Of a stretch of 64,000 bases of DNA, positions 53,728 through 62,374 are shown one piece after another. Positions within the stretch are counted from its first letter, which is position 1; every line of letters begins with the position of its first letter. The translations under genes were made by a program, and so were the position numbers. Where the stretch lies: the NCBI GenBank assembly GCA_030615625.1, contig JAUWYX010000001.1, positions 186,001 through 250,000 on the forward strand. Reading direction: 5' to 3'. The notes under the pieces were generated by a model. It made no database searches. It was not told the origin of the DNA and saw only the letters and a program-made list of their open reading frames with translations. The DNA comes from Dehalococcoidia bacterium. GTDB taxonomy: Bacteria > Chloroflexota > Dehalococcoidia > GIF9 > AB-539-J10.

Positions 53728-54786
53728 TGAAAGCAGCAACTCGATTTTTGCTGCCAGGCCGTTGACATCGGAGGGGGCTCTAAGTAGGAGGCCATTTACC
53801 CCATCGATTATGAGATCGGCAGCTCCGGCAACCCTGCTGGTGATTACAGGCAAGCCGCTGGCCATAGCCTCGACGATGACCAGACCAAAGGGCTCATATA
53901 TGGTGGGAAGAACGAATATATCGCTAGCAGCATAGTATTCCCAAAGATTGCTGCTGTGGGGGACAAAGATTATCCTGTCCCTCACCCGCTTTAGCTCCGC
54001 AAGCTGGCCGTAGAATTTGTCGTCACCGCTACCACAGATAAAAAGTTTGACATCCGGCCTCTGAACGAGCGAAAGTGCTTCTATGATATGAAGCACTCCT
54101 TTTCTCTCCCAGTCACCTCCGGCGAACATCAGTAATGGATCACTACGGGATACACCATGCTCTTGCCTGATCTGGCCTCTATAGAGCAGCCGATTAGTCG
54201 GGTGGAATCTGAGAGTATCTACCCCATTGGGGATTACTATAATATTTTTGGCGGCATTGCCATAATGGCGGATGAACTCCCTTTTCATAGACTGTGAAAC
54301 TACGATAAGCGCTTTAGGGCTATTGTGACCGATTATTACTCCCTCAACAAAGGCGGCTAATCTACGATATATGCTGTGGTCAAGAACTTTCAGTTTTTGC
54401 CTTATACTCTTATGCGGCATCTCAATTATGTTGCTTCTCTCAAGACGAAGACCCTCCTTCTCACAGAAATGGGAGGTGATAACATTGGTAGAAAAGGCAC
54501 AACAACACCCTGCTGAATGGATGATATCAAAGCTCCTTTTCCTGAGGAAGGAAAGAGCGGTAAGAATGATGGTGCTGGATACCAGGAAGGTAAGGTAGGC
54601 TAAGAAATTGGGACGGGTAACCGCTGGCACCTTATAGTGCTTAATTTTGGACAGGTCAATTCCCTCAATGTTGTGAGAGAAAACCGAAACCTGATGGTCT
54701 TCACAAAGCCTCTCGACCAGGGCGGCGGTAACTTTTGCCGGGCCAGCTTGATGATGAACACCAGACGTAATGACAGCGATTCTCAA
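53530..54786 (-). CDS. glycosyltransferase family 4 protein
   Basis: 418 residues with two Rossmann domains: RIAVITSGVHHQAGPAKVTA, then VIPNGVDTLRFHP, LLMFAGGDWERKGVLHIIEA and EPFGLVIVEAMASGLPVITS (the GT4 nucleotide-sugar motif). It retains configuration and transfers a sugar from an activated donor. The TTG start at 54786 has GGAGG 6 nt upstream. A 110-bp tandem duplication changes the last 30 residues (RPDLERLQL and onward); the ancestral end was ETAEKFSWDQVVQKTLEVYN. GH15 follows, perhaps for a shared glucan or trehalose route. Confidence 0.9.
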   Translation of the reverse strand: MRIAVITSGVHHQAGPAKVTAALVERLCEDHQVSVFSHNIEGIDLSKIKHYKVPAVTRPNFLAYLTFLVSSTIILTALSFLRKRSFDIIHSAGCCCAFSTNVITSHFCEKEGLRLERSNIIEMPHKSIRQKLKVLDHSIYRRLAAFVEGVIIGHNSPKALIVVSQSMKREFIRHYGNAAKNIIVIPNGVDTLRFHPTNRLLYRGQIRQEHGVSRSDPLLMFAGGDWERKGVLHIIEALSLVQRPDVKLFICGSGDDKFYGQLAELKRVRDRIIFVPHSSNLWEYYAASDIFVLPTIYEPFGLVIVEAMASGLPVITSRVAGAADLIIDGVNGLLLRAPSDVNGLAAKIELLLSNAGLRKTMGERARETAEKFSWDQVVQKTLEVYNTVLNRPDLERLQLSVPERLPRDFHGIRHLRKP

Positions 54787-55163
54787 ACATGCCTCCGAAG
54801 GGTGCCTTTGACGCAGGGGTTTAGTATACAGTCCTCTTGCGGGAAGGTACCACGTTTTGCTTCAAAGAGCTAGTGCCAACCCTACCACCAAGGCCGCCGC
54901 TAAATGGCGCTTGCCATTTGGAACTATAAATATTATACCACAATGGACACGGTGTGCATAGAAACTTACTCTATGTCAGCTGCTGCGCAAGGGGTCGAGT
55001 CTAAACAAAGGGTGCAAGCTTCAAAGTAAGGAATACAATTCACATTGAGATGAACAAAAAGCCAAATTGTTCGATTAACTTCCTCGAACCTCGTGGGGTG
55101 GTCAGGCAATTGCTAAGCCATTTCAGGAATGCTTTGAATCTTAGTTCTTCGCCTTTCGACGTC

Positions 55164-55242
55164 TTCTGAGCCAGATTATCAGAGGCGGAACCAAATTTAT
55201 TACTTAGCGCTTAAAGGTGACTGGGAAACTGCACAATCCGTC
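55164..55242 (+). repeat. dispersed repeat family 1, copy C
   Basis: TCTGAGCCAGATTATCAGAG, then GCGGAACCAAATTTATTACT, TAGCGCTTAAAGGTGACTGG and AAACTGCACAATCCGTCA. It lies upstream of the first zinc-ribbon gene. The rest of 54787-55455 has no other gene; about 55047 a block AACAAAAAGCC matches 60646. Confidence 0.88.
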
Positions 55243-55316
55243 ATTTGGTTACTATGAGGGGAGAGAGTATCACACTATAAAAGGCACCCTGGCATACAGG
55301 AGGGTCTGCACTCATT

Positions 55317-55345
55317 TTGCAAAGAAGTTCTCCTTAGTATATAAT
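55317..55345 (+). promoter_or_regulatory. promoter of the first zinc-ribbon gene
   Basis: TTGCAA (55317-55322), 17-nt spacer, TATAAT (55340-55345). The predicted leader of about 105 nt is similar to that of the paralogue at 60950, with AGGTTATTACAAGCTTC shared. The leader may be an RNA control element. Confidence 0.65.
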
Positions 55346-55455
55346 ATCCATAGTTCAGTTCAGGTTATTACAAGCTTCTTAGAATCTCAGCAGATTTATC
55401 TTAAGTATTGGGTAGCCGGACTCTAACTAAAATTTAAAAAAGGGGAGGTTATCCA

Positions 55456-55644
55456 ATGAGTTTTCAGGATAAGTCACTTCAATGCTCCGATTGTGGGCAA
55501 GAGTTCATCTTCACGGCTGGAGAACAAGAGTTCTATTCGTCTCGTGGCCTGCAGAATGAACCTAAGCGTTGTCCCCAATGCCGCCGAGCAAGAAAAGCAC
55601 AGCGTAGTGGAAGCGGTGGCGACAACTATACATCACGCTATTAA
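55456..55644 (+). CDS. zinc-ribbon protein, short paralogue
   Basis: 62 residues: MSFQDKSLQCSDCGQEFIFT, then GEQEFYSSRGLQNEPKRCPQ with CRRARKAQRS and a Gly/Ser tail. The two CxxC pairs bind zinc. It has the same first 50 residues as the protein at 60950-61255 but stops before a second zinc module, which survives as a decayed frame after the stop. It is a widespread small protein of unknown role, often near RNA-binding and helicase genes. It has a strong GGGGAGG site. Confidence 0.85.
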   Translation: MSFQDKSLQCSDCGQEFIFTAGEQEFYSSRGLQNEPKRCPQCRRARKAQRSGSGGDNYTSRY

Positions 55645-55760
55645 ACCTTCCGGGTATGTATGCTAAGTGTAGCATGCAAGACGAAGTCTCCTTCAAGTTT
55701 GACGAAAGGAGATTGGTGTATTGTAGTGATCGCTACAATAAGGTCGGATTGAGTAGGTAG
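55645..55760 (+). pseudogene. decayed second zinc module after the first zinc-ribbon gene
   Basis: A frame reads KCSMQDEVSFKF and RRLVYCSDRYNKVGLSR and ends at TAG (55758-55760). It matches the end of the paralogue (TEVPFEPLNGRPVYCSDCYS and KVRLSR). One zinc Cys has become Arg (CSDR for CSDC) and another Tyr. It shows the first gene was once as long as the second. Confidence 0.75.
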
Positions 55761-55908
55761 CGCTAGCCTAGCTTCAATAGCACACATAGTCCAGGGATAC
55801 CCAGGTTATGCATGTTTTTAGAATGCGTTGGTGTGATATGTCATTGCAAGTCGCGATGCAACAAACAGGCAATTAAGATTTAAGTAATTTAAAAGGGAGG
55901 GTTCTAAT

Positions 55909-56262
55909 ATGAGAATCTATGTAGGTAATTTATCCTATGATGTGACCGAAGAGGAATTACAGAAGGAATTCTTGGCTTACGGAGAAGTGATATCTGCAAG
56001 CATCCTGAACGATAAGTTCAGCGGGCAACCTAAGGGATTTGGCTTTGTTGAAATGGCCTCAAAGTCTGAGGCTGACGCTGCCATCACAGGCCTTAACGGG
56101 AAGGTGCTAAGAGAGCGAACTATTGTGGTTAATGAGGCACGTCCTCGTTCTGACAACAGAGGCGGTGGGTCCTATGATGACAGGAGGGGTGGTGGCTACG
56201 GTGGTGGTTACGGTAGTGACAGAGGTGGTAGACCCAGGGGGGGAAGGCAGAAAAGGTATTAG
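55909..56262 (+). CDS. RRM-domain RNA-binding protein with Gly-rich tail
   Basis: 117 residues: one RRM with RNP2 IYVGNLSYD and RNP1 KGFGFVEM, then a tail of Gly, Arg and Tyr (RRGGGYGGGYGSDRGG). It binds RNA and resembles the cold-inducible RRM proteins of cyanobacteria and others. The ATG has an AAAGGGAGGG site. A DEAD-box helicase gene starts 24 nt downstream, so they form one transcript. Confidence 0.95.
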   Translation: MRIYVGNLSYDVTEEELQKEFLAYGEVISASILNDKFSGQPKGFGFVEMASKSEADAAITGLNGKVLRERTIVVNEARPRSDNRGGGSYDDRRGGGYGGGYGSDRGGRPRGGRQKRY

Positions 56263-56285
56263 CCTACCCGACATAAGGAGACATA

Positions 56286-57494
56286 ATGAATTTCGAAACC
56301 TTTAATTTTCATCCGAGGGTCATGGCTGGTGTACAGGCAGTCGGTTACATTACACCCACACCAATCCAAGCTAAATCCATCCCACCAATTATGCAGGGCC
56401 GCGATCTCATTGGTCTGGCCCAGACCGGAACCGGCAAGACTGCAGCTTTTGTACTGCCAATTCTGCAGCGTCTGTTGCAAAGCCCAAGAGGTCGTGTAGG
56501 TGCTCTCATAATCTCGCCCACACGCGAGCTGGCTGAGCAAACATATGAAACTATAGATGAATTGGGGAAACAAACCGGGTTGCGGAGTATTGCCATTTAC
56601 GGTGGTGTGAGTATGGAACAGCAAACCTGGAGACTGCGTAATGGAATCGAAATCATCGTAGCCTGCCCTGGGCGATTGCTCGACCATCTTTGGAAAGGTA
56701 CGATCGATTTATCACAGCTGGAAGTCCTTGTAATCGACGAGGCGGACCGTATGTTTGATATGGGTTTTCTGCCCGACATCCGGAATATTTTGAGATGTCT
56801 GCTAAAGCCGCGGCAGACACTCCTTTTCTCAGCCACCATGCCTGATGATATCCGGCGTCTGGTACAAGAAATCCTGCATGACCCGGTCACGGTACAAATT
56901 GGTCACATATCACCGGCAACCACGGTGTCTCACACACTGTATCCGGTTAAGCAACATCGCAAAACTGCGCTGCTGATAGAACTCTTACGCCATACTGAAA
57001 CGGAGTCAGTACTTGTCTTTACACGCACCAAATACCGTGCCGCGCGTGTTGCGCAGCAACTGGCGAAAGCGGGCTATCGAGCGACCTCATTGCAAGGTAA
57101 CATGTCTCAGTGCCAGCGTCAAACCGCGCTTGATGGCTTCCGTGCTGGCTCATTTAAGGTTCTGGTGGCGACTGACATTGCCGCCCGCGGCATCGATGTT
57201 CTGGATATTTCGCACGTTGTTAACTACGACATGCCTGACAGTACGGACGCCTACATTAATCGTATCGGCCGCACCGGACGAATTGGCAAAACAGGCACCG
57301 CATTTACATTCGTGACAAGTGAAGATACGCCCATGGTGCACGCTCTTGAGCACCTTCTCAACACGCCACTGGAACACCGGAGGCTGCAAAACTTTGATTA
57401 CGCAATGCCTGTACCAGCTAATAGATACATTCGCTCTTCACAGCAATTACGACAGCGTGCAATACGGAATGAGCGGGGTGGTACAAAAAGGTAA
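56286..57494 (+). CDS. DEAD-box RNA helicase (RhlE-like)
   Basis: 402 residues. FNFHPRVMAGVQAVGYITPT with PIQ (Q motif), AQTGTGKTAAF (motif I), PTRELAEQ, VIDEADRMFDMG (DEAD), SATMP (III), FTRTKYRAARVAQQL and HRIGRTGRIGK-like INRIGRTGRIGKTGTA (VI). It unwinds short RNA duplexes with ATP. Its short C-terminus lacks the basic tail of RhlE. With the RRM and zinc-ribbon genes it could form a cold-response module. The ATG has AAGGAG. Confidence 0.96.
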   Translation: MNFETFNFHPRVMAGVQAVGYITPTPIQAKSIPPIMQGRDLIGLAQTGTGKTAAFVLPILQRLLQSPRGRVGALIISPTRELAEQTYETIDELGKQTGLRSIAIYGGVSMEQQTWRLRNGIEIIVACPGRLLDHLWKGTIDLSQLEVLVIDEADRMFDMGFLPDIRNILRCLLKPRQTLLFSATMPDDIRRLVQEILHDPVTVQIGHISPATTVSHTLYPVKQHRKTALLIELLRHTETESVLVFTRTKYRAARVAQQLAKAGYRATSLQGNMSQCQRQTALDGFRAGSFKVLVATDIAARGIDVLDISHVVNYDMPDSTDAYINRIGRTGRIGKTGTAFTFVTSEDTPMVHALEHLLNTPLEHRRLQNFDYAMPVPANRYIRSSQQLRQRAIRNERGGTKR

Positions 57495-57705
57495 CTGTTA
57501 CCTAAACGAGGCGAAACGCTGTCTTGCTTGATGGAGACTAGGAGCAATAAAGTCTCACTTGGCACATTGCCTTAGCTATCAACAGCGAAGCAAAATATGC
57601 CACTTAAACATACCTTCCTCGTGAAGAGTAGGAATTGGCATTTGAACTTCCTGGACATAATAATGCCTATTGTGGTAATTAAGATGTAGGATTTCGCAAA
57701 CATAT

Positions 57706-59535
57706 ATGAATTATCGCAGCGACATAAGAAACATAGCTATTATTGCTCATGTTGACCATGGTAAGACTACCTTGGTAGATGCCATGCTCAAACAAAGCAA
57801 GGTTTTCCGAAATAACCAGATGGTTGGCGAATTAATAATGGACCAGAATGCGCTTGAGCGAGAAAAAGGGATTACCATCATGGCTAAGAATACGGCCGTA
57901 GTTTACCAGGGTGTCAAAATCAATATTATTGATACACCGGGACACGCTGATTTCAGCGGGGAGGTAGAGCGTGTCGTAAGTATGGCTGATGGTTGTCTGC
58001 TTCTGGTGGACTCTATAGAAGGTCCTATGCCCCAGACTAAGTTTGTGCTTCGCCTGGCAATGGAAATGGGTCTAAAACCCATTGTGGTTATCAACAAAGT
58101 AGACAGGCGAAATTCGCGGATAGCAGAGGTGCTAAAACTTACCGAGGACCTGTTCTTAGAATTAGCTATCAGTGCTGACCAGCTTGACTTCCCGGTGCTG
58201 TATGCCAGTGCACGGGAAGGCACTACCGTAGCTGAATTGGGCATGAAAGGCAAGGATATTGCTCCCCTCTTCGAATGCATATTGGAAAAAATACCACCAC
58301 CGCAAATTGAAAGTGGGCCATTTCAAATGCTGGTTTCTAATCTAGACTATGACAGCCACAAAGGTAAGATAGCTATTGGTAGAATCTGGAGAGGAAAGGT
58401 TGCTCCACACGACCCGGTAGTCAGTGTGGGTGCTGATGGAAGTGTAACTCATTATGAGATTAGTGAAGTGTTTACCTATCTCGGTCTCAAGCACTTGAAG
58501 GTAGAGGAAGCCGAAGCGGGTGATATAGTAGCTGTGACCGGTATCGACAAAGTCAACATTGGAGATACCATTGCCAGCCCGGAGCAGCCTGAAGCTCTAC
58601 CACGCATAGAGATTGGCGACCCGACGGTAGAGATGACCTTTGGAGTAAACACCTCGCCTTTTGCCGGTCGCGAGGGGAGCTTTTGCACCACACGCCAGTT
58701 GCGGGCACGACTCTACAGGGAACTGGAAACTAATCTCAGTCTCCGAGTACAGGGTACAGATAGTTCAGACACTTTTCTGGTAAAAGGGAGGGGAGAACTG
58801 CATCTGGCTATTCTGATTGAGACCATGCGCCGGGAGGGCTATGAATTTGAGGTCTCCAAGCCAGAAGCTATCACCAAAGTAGTTGACGGTAATCTTGTAG
58901 AACCTGTGGAGGTTCTCACCATTGATACCAAAGATGAACATATCGGAGTTTTAACCGAGATGCTGAGCAAGCGGCAAGCTCAGCTTGCGAATATGCGCAG
59001 CGATAGCCATGATAATGTGCGTTTAGTATTCCATGTGCCTACAAAAGGACTCATTGGCTTCCGTAATGCTTTTTCTACCGCCACACGTGGTGAAAGCATC
59101 ATGAATACCACTTTTCTTGGCTATGAACCCTATCATGGAGATATAATTTCGGCTCGTAATGGAGTACTGGTGGCATCAGAACAGGGCATAGCTGTTACCT
59201 ATGGTCTAAATAATGCCCAGGGGCGGGGCTTCACCTTTATTGAACCCGGTACTCTAGTCTATGAGGGTATGATAGTAGGGCTGAATTCACGGCTGCAGGA
59301 CATAGCCATCAATGTGTGCAAAGAAAAGAAGAAGACCAATATGCGCGCGTCTACATCCGATATTGCCGTAAAGCTGACTCATCCCATGCAGTTGAGCCTG
59401 GAGCAAGCCATTGATTTTATAAATAATGATGAATTGGTTGAGGTAACTCCTGAGAATATCAGACTGAGGAAGAAGTTACTTACCCAGGCACAACGATTGA
59501 GGGACATCTCTTCTTCCAGGCGAAGCGTAAAGTAA
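57706..59535 (+). CDS. typA: translational GTPase TypA/BipA
   Basis: 609 residues: [20 protein letters not shown] (G1), [14 protein letters not shown] switch ([13 protein letters not shown]), [20 protein letters not shown] (G3), VINKVDR (G4), then EF-G-like domains and the TypA-specific C-terminal part with RGRSEST-like [21 protein letters not shown]. It binds the ribosome and supports assembly and growth at low temperature or stress. This fits its place next to the RRM and helicase genes. No clear ribosome site is seen. Confidence 0.97.
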   Translation: MNYRSDIRNIAIIAHVDHGKTTLVDAMLKQSKVFRNNQMVGELIMDQNALEREKGITIMAKNTAVVYQGVKINIIDTPGHADFSGEVERVVSMADGCLLLVDSIEGPMPQTKFVLRLAMEMGLKPIVVINKVDRRNSRIAEVLKLTEDLFLELAISADQLDFPVLYASAREGTTVAELGMKGKDIAPLFECILEKIPPPQIESGPFQMLVSNLDYDSHKGKIAIGRIWRGKVAPHDPVVSVGADGSVTHYEISEVFTYLGLKHLKVEEAEAGDIVAVTGIDKVNIGDTIASPEQPEALPRIEIGDPTVEMTFGVNTSPFAGREGSFCTTRQLRARLYRELETNLSLRVQGTDSSDTFLVKGRGELHLAILIETMRREGYEFEVSKPEAITKVVDGNLVEPVEVLTIDTKDEHIGVLTEMLSKRQAQLANMRSDSHDNVRLVFHVPTKGLIGFRNAFSTATRGESIMNTTFLGYEPYHGDIISARNGVLVASEQGIAVTYGLNNAQGRGFTFIEPGTLVYEGMIVGLNSRLQDIAINVCKEKKKTNMRASTSDIAVKLTHPMQLSLEQAIDFINNDELVEVTPENIRLRKKLLTQAQRLRDISSSRRSVK

Positions 59536-59742
59536 TAGACCAGGGCTTATCGTTAAAATGGCTGAAATACCGAATTGCTATCCTAATTCACGCGCTACTC
59601 AAATCATCATTTTGTTGCCTCTTGTTATTTGATGTACATACGGAGTAAAATTCCATAAATACGTGGTTAAAAAACTTGAGAAACGACACAGACGCTATCT
59701 CTGTATGGGTTTGGCGTCAGTCGATAACCAAAGAGGTGCACA

Positions 59743-60486
59743 ATGAATGAACAATCTGAACAACTGAGATTTGCAGTACTGATTGATGGTGACAATGCCC
59801 AAGCGTCTCTTCTTCCTCAAATCCTGGCAGAGGTCAGCAAAGTCGGGCTGATAACGGTCAAGCGGATATACGGAGACTGGACCACTACAAGCATGAATAG
59901 CTGGAAGGCTTCGCTTCATAAACATGCAATTCAGCCCATACAGCAGTTTAGGTATACGGTTGGCAAGAATTCCACAGATAGTGCAATGATAATTGATGCG
60001 ATGGATCTACTCCACAGTAACAATGTAGGCGGCTTCTGTCTTGTCGCCAGCGACAGCGACTACACACGACTGGCAACAAGAATAAGAGAGGCAGGTCTTT
60101 TCGTTATTGGAGTGGGGGAGAGAAAGACTCCAGAAGCTTTCACCAACGCCTGCAACCAGTTCATCTACTGTGAAAATCTAACTGGACCCGAGGAAATAAG
60201 AAGGAAAGCGGCAAAGAAAGAGAAGTCTGATGTATCTGACCCTTTAAACCTTCTTCTCGAAGGGTTCAATCTAGCTGCGAAAGAAGAGGAATGGATTCAT
60301 CTGGCGGCATTGGGCTCCGTTCTTCGCCAATTGGCTCCAGCATTTGATCCCCGTACTTACGGTCATCAACAATTACAGTCTCTCATTAAAAAATATCCAG
60401 AAACATTTACGCTCAAACGAGATACATCGAGAAAACCACCGGTGGTGTATGTCGCGCTAACGGCTCTTAAATCGGATGCAGACTAA
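59743..60486 (+). CDS. NYN-domain (LabA/DUF88) protein with C-terminal OST-HTH domain
   Basis: 247 residues. The PIN-like NYN domain has the acidic set AVLIDGDNAQ, NSTDSAMIIDAMDLL and LVASDSDYTRLATRIREAGL. The C-terminal OST-HTH/LOTUS part reads VLRQLAPAFDPRTYGHQQL and SLIKKYPETFTL. Such proteins are predicted to be RNases with an RNA-binding module. It has an AAAGAGGTG site. It stands between typA and the second zinc-ribbon gene. Confidence 0.92.
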   Translation: MNEQSEQLRFAVLIDGDNAQASLLPQILAEVSKVGLITVKRIYGDWTTTSMNSWKASLHKHAIQPIQQFRYTVGKNSTDSAMIIDAMDLLHSNNVGGFCLVASDSDYTRLATRIREAGLFVIGVGERKTPEAFTNACNQFIYCENLTGPEEIRRKAAKKEKSDVSDPLNLLLEGFNLAAKEEEWIHLAALGSVLRQLAPAFDPRTYGHQQLQSLIKKYPETFTLKRDTSRKPPVVYVALTALKSDAD

Positions 60487-60681
60487 TCATGAACTTGTGT
60501 TAAACCCTAGCCTCACAATGACAATATGGGCGCGGAAGGTTTGAGGTAGAGAAACAGTCCACATAGATGCGGTTCACTTAACAGAGCACATGGTTACACA
60601 ATAGCCAGAAAGTTCAGCTTACACATTTCATCTTAGTGTGGAATAACAAAAAGCCATTTTGTTTAGTTCCTCGTTTTGCAT

Positions 60682-60714
60682 TGACCGGGACAAGCGACTG
60701 CACAAACCATCGGA
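60682..60714 (+). repeat. dispersed repeat family 1, decayed copy D
   Basis: GACCGGGACAAGCGACTGCA and CAAACCATCGGATTG resembles the last third of copies A to C (GACTGG...AACTGCACAATCCGTCA). It lies upstream of the second zinc-ribbon gene, in the same relative place as copy C to the first. The 460-nt gap 60487-60949 has no other gene. Confidence 0.55.
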
Positions 60715-60768
60715 TTGCTAACTCTGTTGTTCATGACTAGGAAGGCTAGGAAAAGGACGCTTAGAGCT

Positions 60769-60822
60769 TGAGGCAAACGTAGACCTAGAATAGAGCCAGA
60801 CGGGATTTGACAATCTTAATAA
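60769..60822 (+). repeat. dispersed repeat family 2, copy before the second zinc-ribbon gene
   Basis: TGAGGCAAACGTAGACCTAG then AATAGAGCCAGACGGGATTT and GACAATCTTAATAA. It is about 85% like 51269-51323. Its end supplies the -35 box (TTGACA) of the next promoter. Confidence 0.75.
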
Positions 60823-60834
60823 TTGGTGTATAAT
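60807..60834 (+). promoter_or_regulatory. promoter of the second zinc-ribbon gene
   Basis: A consensus TTGACA (60807-60812), a 16-nt spacer and TATAAT (60829-60834). The leader of about 108 nt is homologous to that of the first paralogue. Confidence 0.8.
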
Positions 60835-60949
60835 GTATTTAATAGTTTAAGTTTAGGTTATTACAAGCTTCGTAGGATTCTGCTAGATTCATATCAAGTA
60901 TTGGATGACCCAAACCCCAGCTAAAAATTTTGAGAAAGGAGGTCATCCA

Positions 60950-61255
60950 ATGAGTTTTCAGGACAAATCGATCCAGTGTGCCGATTGTGGGACTAACTTC
61001 ACCTTCAGCGCTGAGGAACAAGAGTTCTTTCAAACCAAGGGCTATACTAATGAGCCCAAGCGCTGTCCCCCATGCCGCCAGACAAGGAAGACAGAGCGGT
61101 ATGGAAGTCGTGGTAACAGCTACGGACTCCCACGCCAAATGTTTCCTGCTATATGCGCCGAGTGCGGCAAAGACACCGAAGTGCCTTTTGAGCCTCTCAA
61201 TGGCAGGCCGGTCTATTGTAGCGATTGCTACAGTAAAGTCAGACTGAGTAGATAA
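60950..61255 (+). CDS. zinc-ribbon protein, full-length paralogue
   Basis: 101 residues. First module CADCGTNFTFSAEEQEFF and RCPPCRQTRKTERYG, second module CAECGKDTEVPFEPLNGRPV with YCSDCYSK. Each binds zinc with four Cys. The ATG at 60950 has AAAGGAGG just upstream; an upstream TTG/ATG frame from 60905 is not used. A hairpin (61276-61311) follows the gene. The paralogue at 55456 lacks the second module. Confidence 0.9.
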   Translation: MSFQDKSIQCADCGTNFTFSAEEQEFFQTKGYTNEPKRCPPCRQTRKTERYGSRGNSYGLPRQMFPAICAECGKDTEVPFEPLNGRPVYCSDCYSKVRLSR

Positions 61256-61275
61256 TGCCGGTTTGACCATAGGAC

Positions 61276-61311
61276 ACATACACGGGCCGGGGATACCTGG
61301 CTCGTGTATGT
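61276..61311 (+). terminator. hairpin after the second zinc-ribbon gene
   Basis: ACATACACGGGCC and GGCTCGTGTATGT form a 13-bp stem with one G-U and a 10-nt loop. A homologous but weaker hairpin follows the first paralogue (about 55779-55816), followed there by a T run. It probably ends the transcript. Confidence 0.65.
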
Positions 61312-61483
61312 TTATAAGATGTGATGATGTATCATCTCAATGGGAGTCTCGATACGTGAAGGTGACTCTCAAGATTCCCTGTTGTGTCGCTTTCAAAGGA
61401 TGGTGCAAATGAGTGGAATTTTGCGCGAGGCAAAGTCCCACCGCCATTTTCTAGGCAAGGGAGAGCTGGCACGGCGGAAAGCA

Positions 61484-61509
61484 CAAAAAAGTGCCAGATA
61501 AAGGCACTC
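61484..61509 (-). terminator. rho-independent terminator of the membrane protein gene
   Basis: On the minus strand AGTGCC, loop TTTATCT, GGCACT is followed by a run of six T. It lies 130 nt after the end of the gene at 61638. The rest of 61312-61637 shows no gene. Confidence 0.7.
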
Positions 61510-61637
61510 CAGGGCGCAGCCAATCCTCTTATTTCACCTCAGCCGCTTTTGCAAGATTAGCTTATCATCCCCGGGCGTATAGAAGTCAGGGATACAGGAA
61601 GATGCGGTAGCTCGGCTGGACGATTCCTGATTCCTGT

Positions 61638-62084
61638 TTAGATAGCGGCTCTTCCGAAATAAATTAGTACGATGACGATGATGAGTAAAAACCAGTATAA
61701 AGCAGGGACCGGGCCCCACCACTGCTTGTGCCACCAGATTTTTCCTTTGCGGAAGTTTTTAATCCCATAATGTGGATTTAAAACAAACCACAAGAAGTCT
61801 TCTAGGAAAACCATACCTACATAAAAGCCAAGCAGCAGACTTTCTAACCGCCAACTCCACGGAACAAAAAACAACGGCAGATGAACTATGGCAATCAGGA
61901 ACAGCGTCATAAAAAGGTGGTAGCCAGTTATCGGGCGTCCACCCGCCAACTTGACAGGCCATCCCTTTTCTATACGCCAGCCAGGTAGCTTCGCTGCCCA
62001 ACCATCCTTACCCTCGATTTGGATTTCCCAGAAGGCAAGTAGAAAGGCCAGGAAAACCATAAAAGCTAATAATCCTATAATCAT
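61638..62084 (-). CDS. membrane protein of unknown function
   Basis: 148 residues with four hydrophobic segments: MIIGLLAFMVFLAFLLAFW, LFMTLFLIAIVHLPLFFV, LLLGFYVGMVFLEDFLWFVL and WFLLIIVIVLIYFG. The loops contain IKNFRKGKIWWHKQWWGPVP. The N-terminal part between segments 1 and 2 is extracytoplasmic or cytoplasmic and rich in Trp and Gly. No family recognised. The ATG has GGAGAAAG. Confidence 0.75.
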   Translation of the reverse strand: MIIGLLAFMVFLAFLLAFWEIQIEGKDGWAAKLPGWRIEKGWPVKLAGGRPITGYHLFMTLFLIAIVHLPLFFVPWSWRLESLLLGFYVGMVFLEDFLWFVLNPHYGIKNFRKGKIWWHKQWWGPVPALYWFLLIIVIVLIYFGRAAI

Positions 62085-62138
62085 TACTATCTTTCTCCGT
62101 GTTTTGTGGCTAGTTTACCATTTTCCAATCCGTTTTAG

Positions 62139-62366
62139 ATGAAATTAGTTACAAGAGAGGAACTGAAGCTAATGAAGCCGCCTACAGAGAGAGAACTATG
62201 GGCACTGAAGTTAATGGACTCTACAAGTAACTACATTGTAGCCAGCGTTATGGACAGGCCTATCGGTAAGATTATAGAGGCCGGGAAGCTTAATTTAGAA
62301 GGGTATGACGAATTTTTGGGACTGACGGAGAAAGCGTTAAGAGAAATGCTGGAGTTTGTTTCTTAA
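62139..62366 (+). CDS. small protein of unknown function
   Basis: 75 residues, mostly helical: MKLVTREELKLMKPPTEREL then MDSTSNYIVASVMDRPIGKI and YDEFLGLTEKALREMLEF. The ribosome site is weak. It is divergent from the membrane protein gene and convergent with the MFS gene. A protein-like composition supports it. Confidence 0.5.
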   Translation: MKLVTREELKLMKPPTERELWALKLMDSTSNYIVASVMDRPIGKIIEAGKLNLEGYDEFLGLTEKALREMLEFVS

Positions 62367-62374
62367 GGTCATGT

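Noticed and set aside
55217..55426. 69-codon plus-strand frame before the first zinc-ribbon gene
   Set aside because: It covers repeat copy C and the promoter and leader shared with the other paralogue, so it is noncoding.
48490..61310. CRISPR array from the repeated units
   Set aside because: The units are few, far apart, unequal in spacing and lie between genes; no cas gene is present.
61332..61523. 63-codon minus-strand frame
   Set aside because: It contains the terminator of the membrane protein gene and has no start signals.
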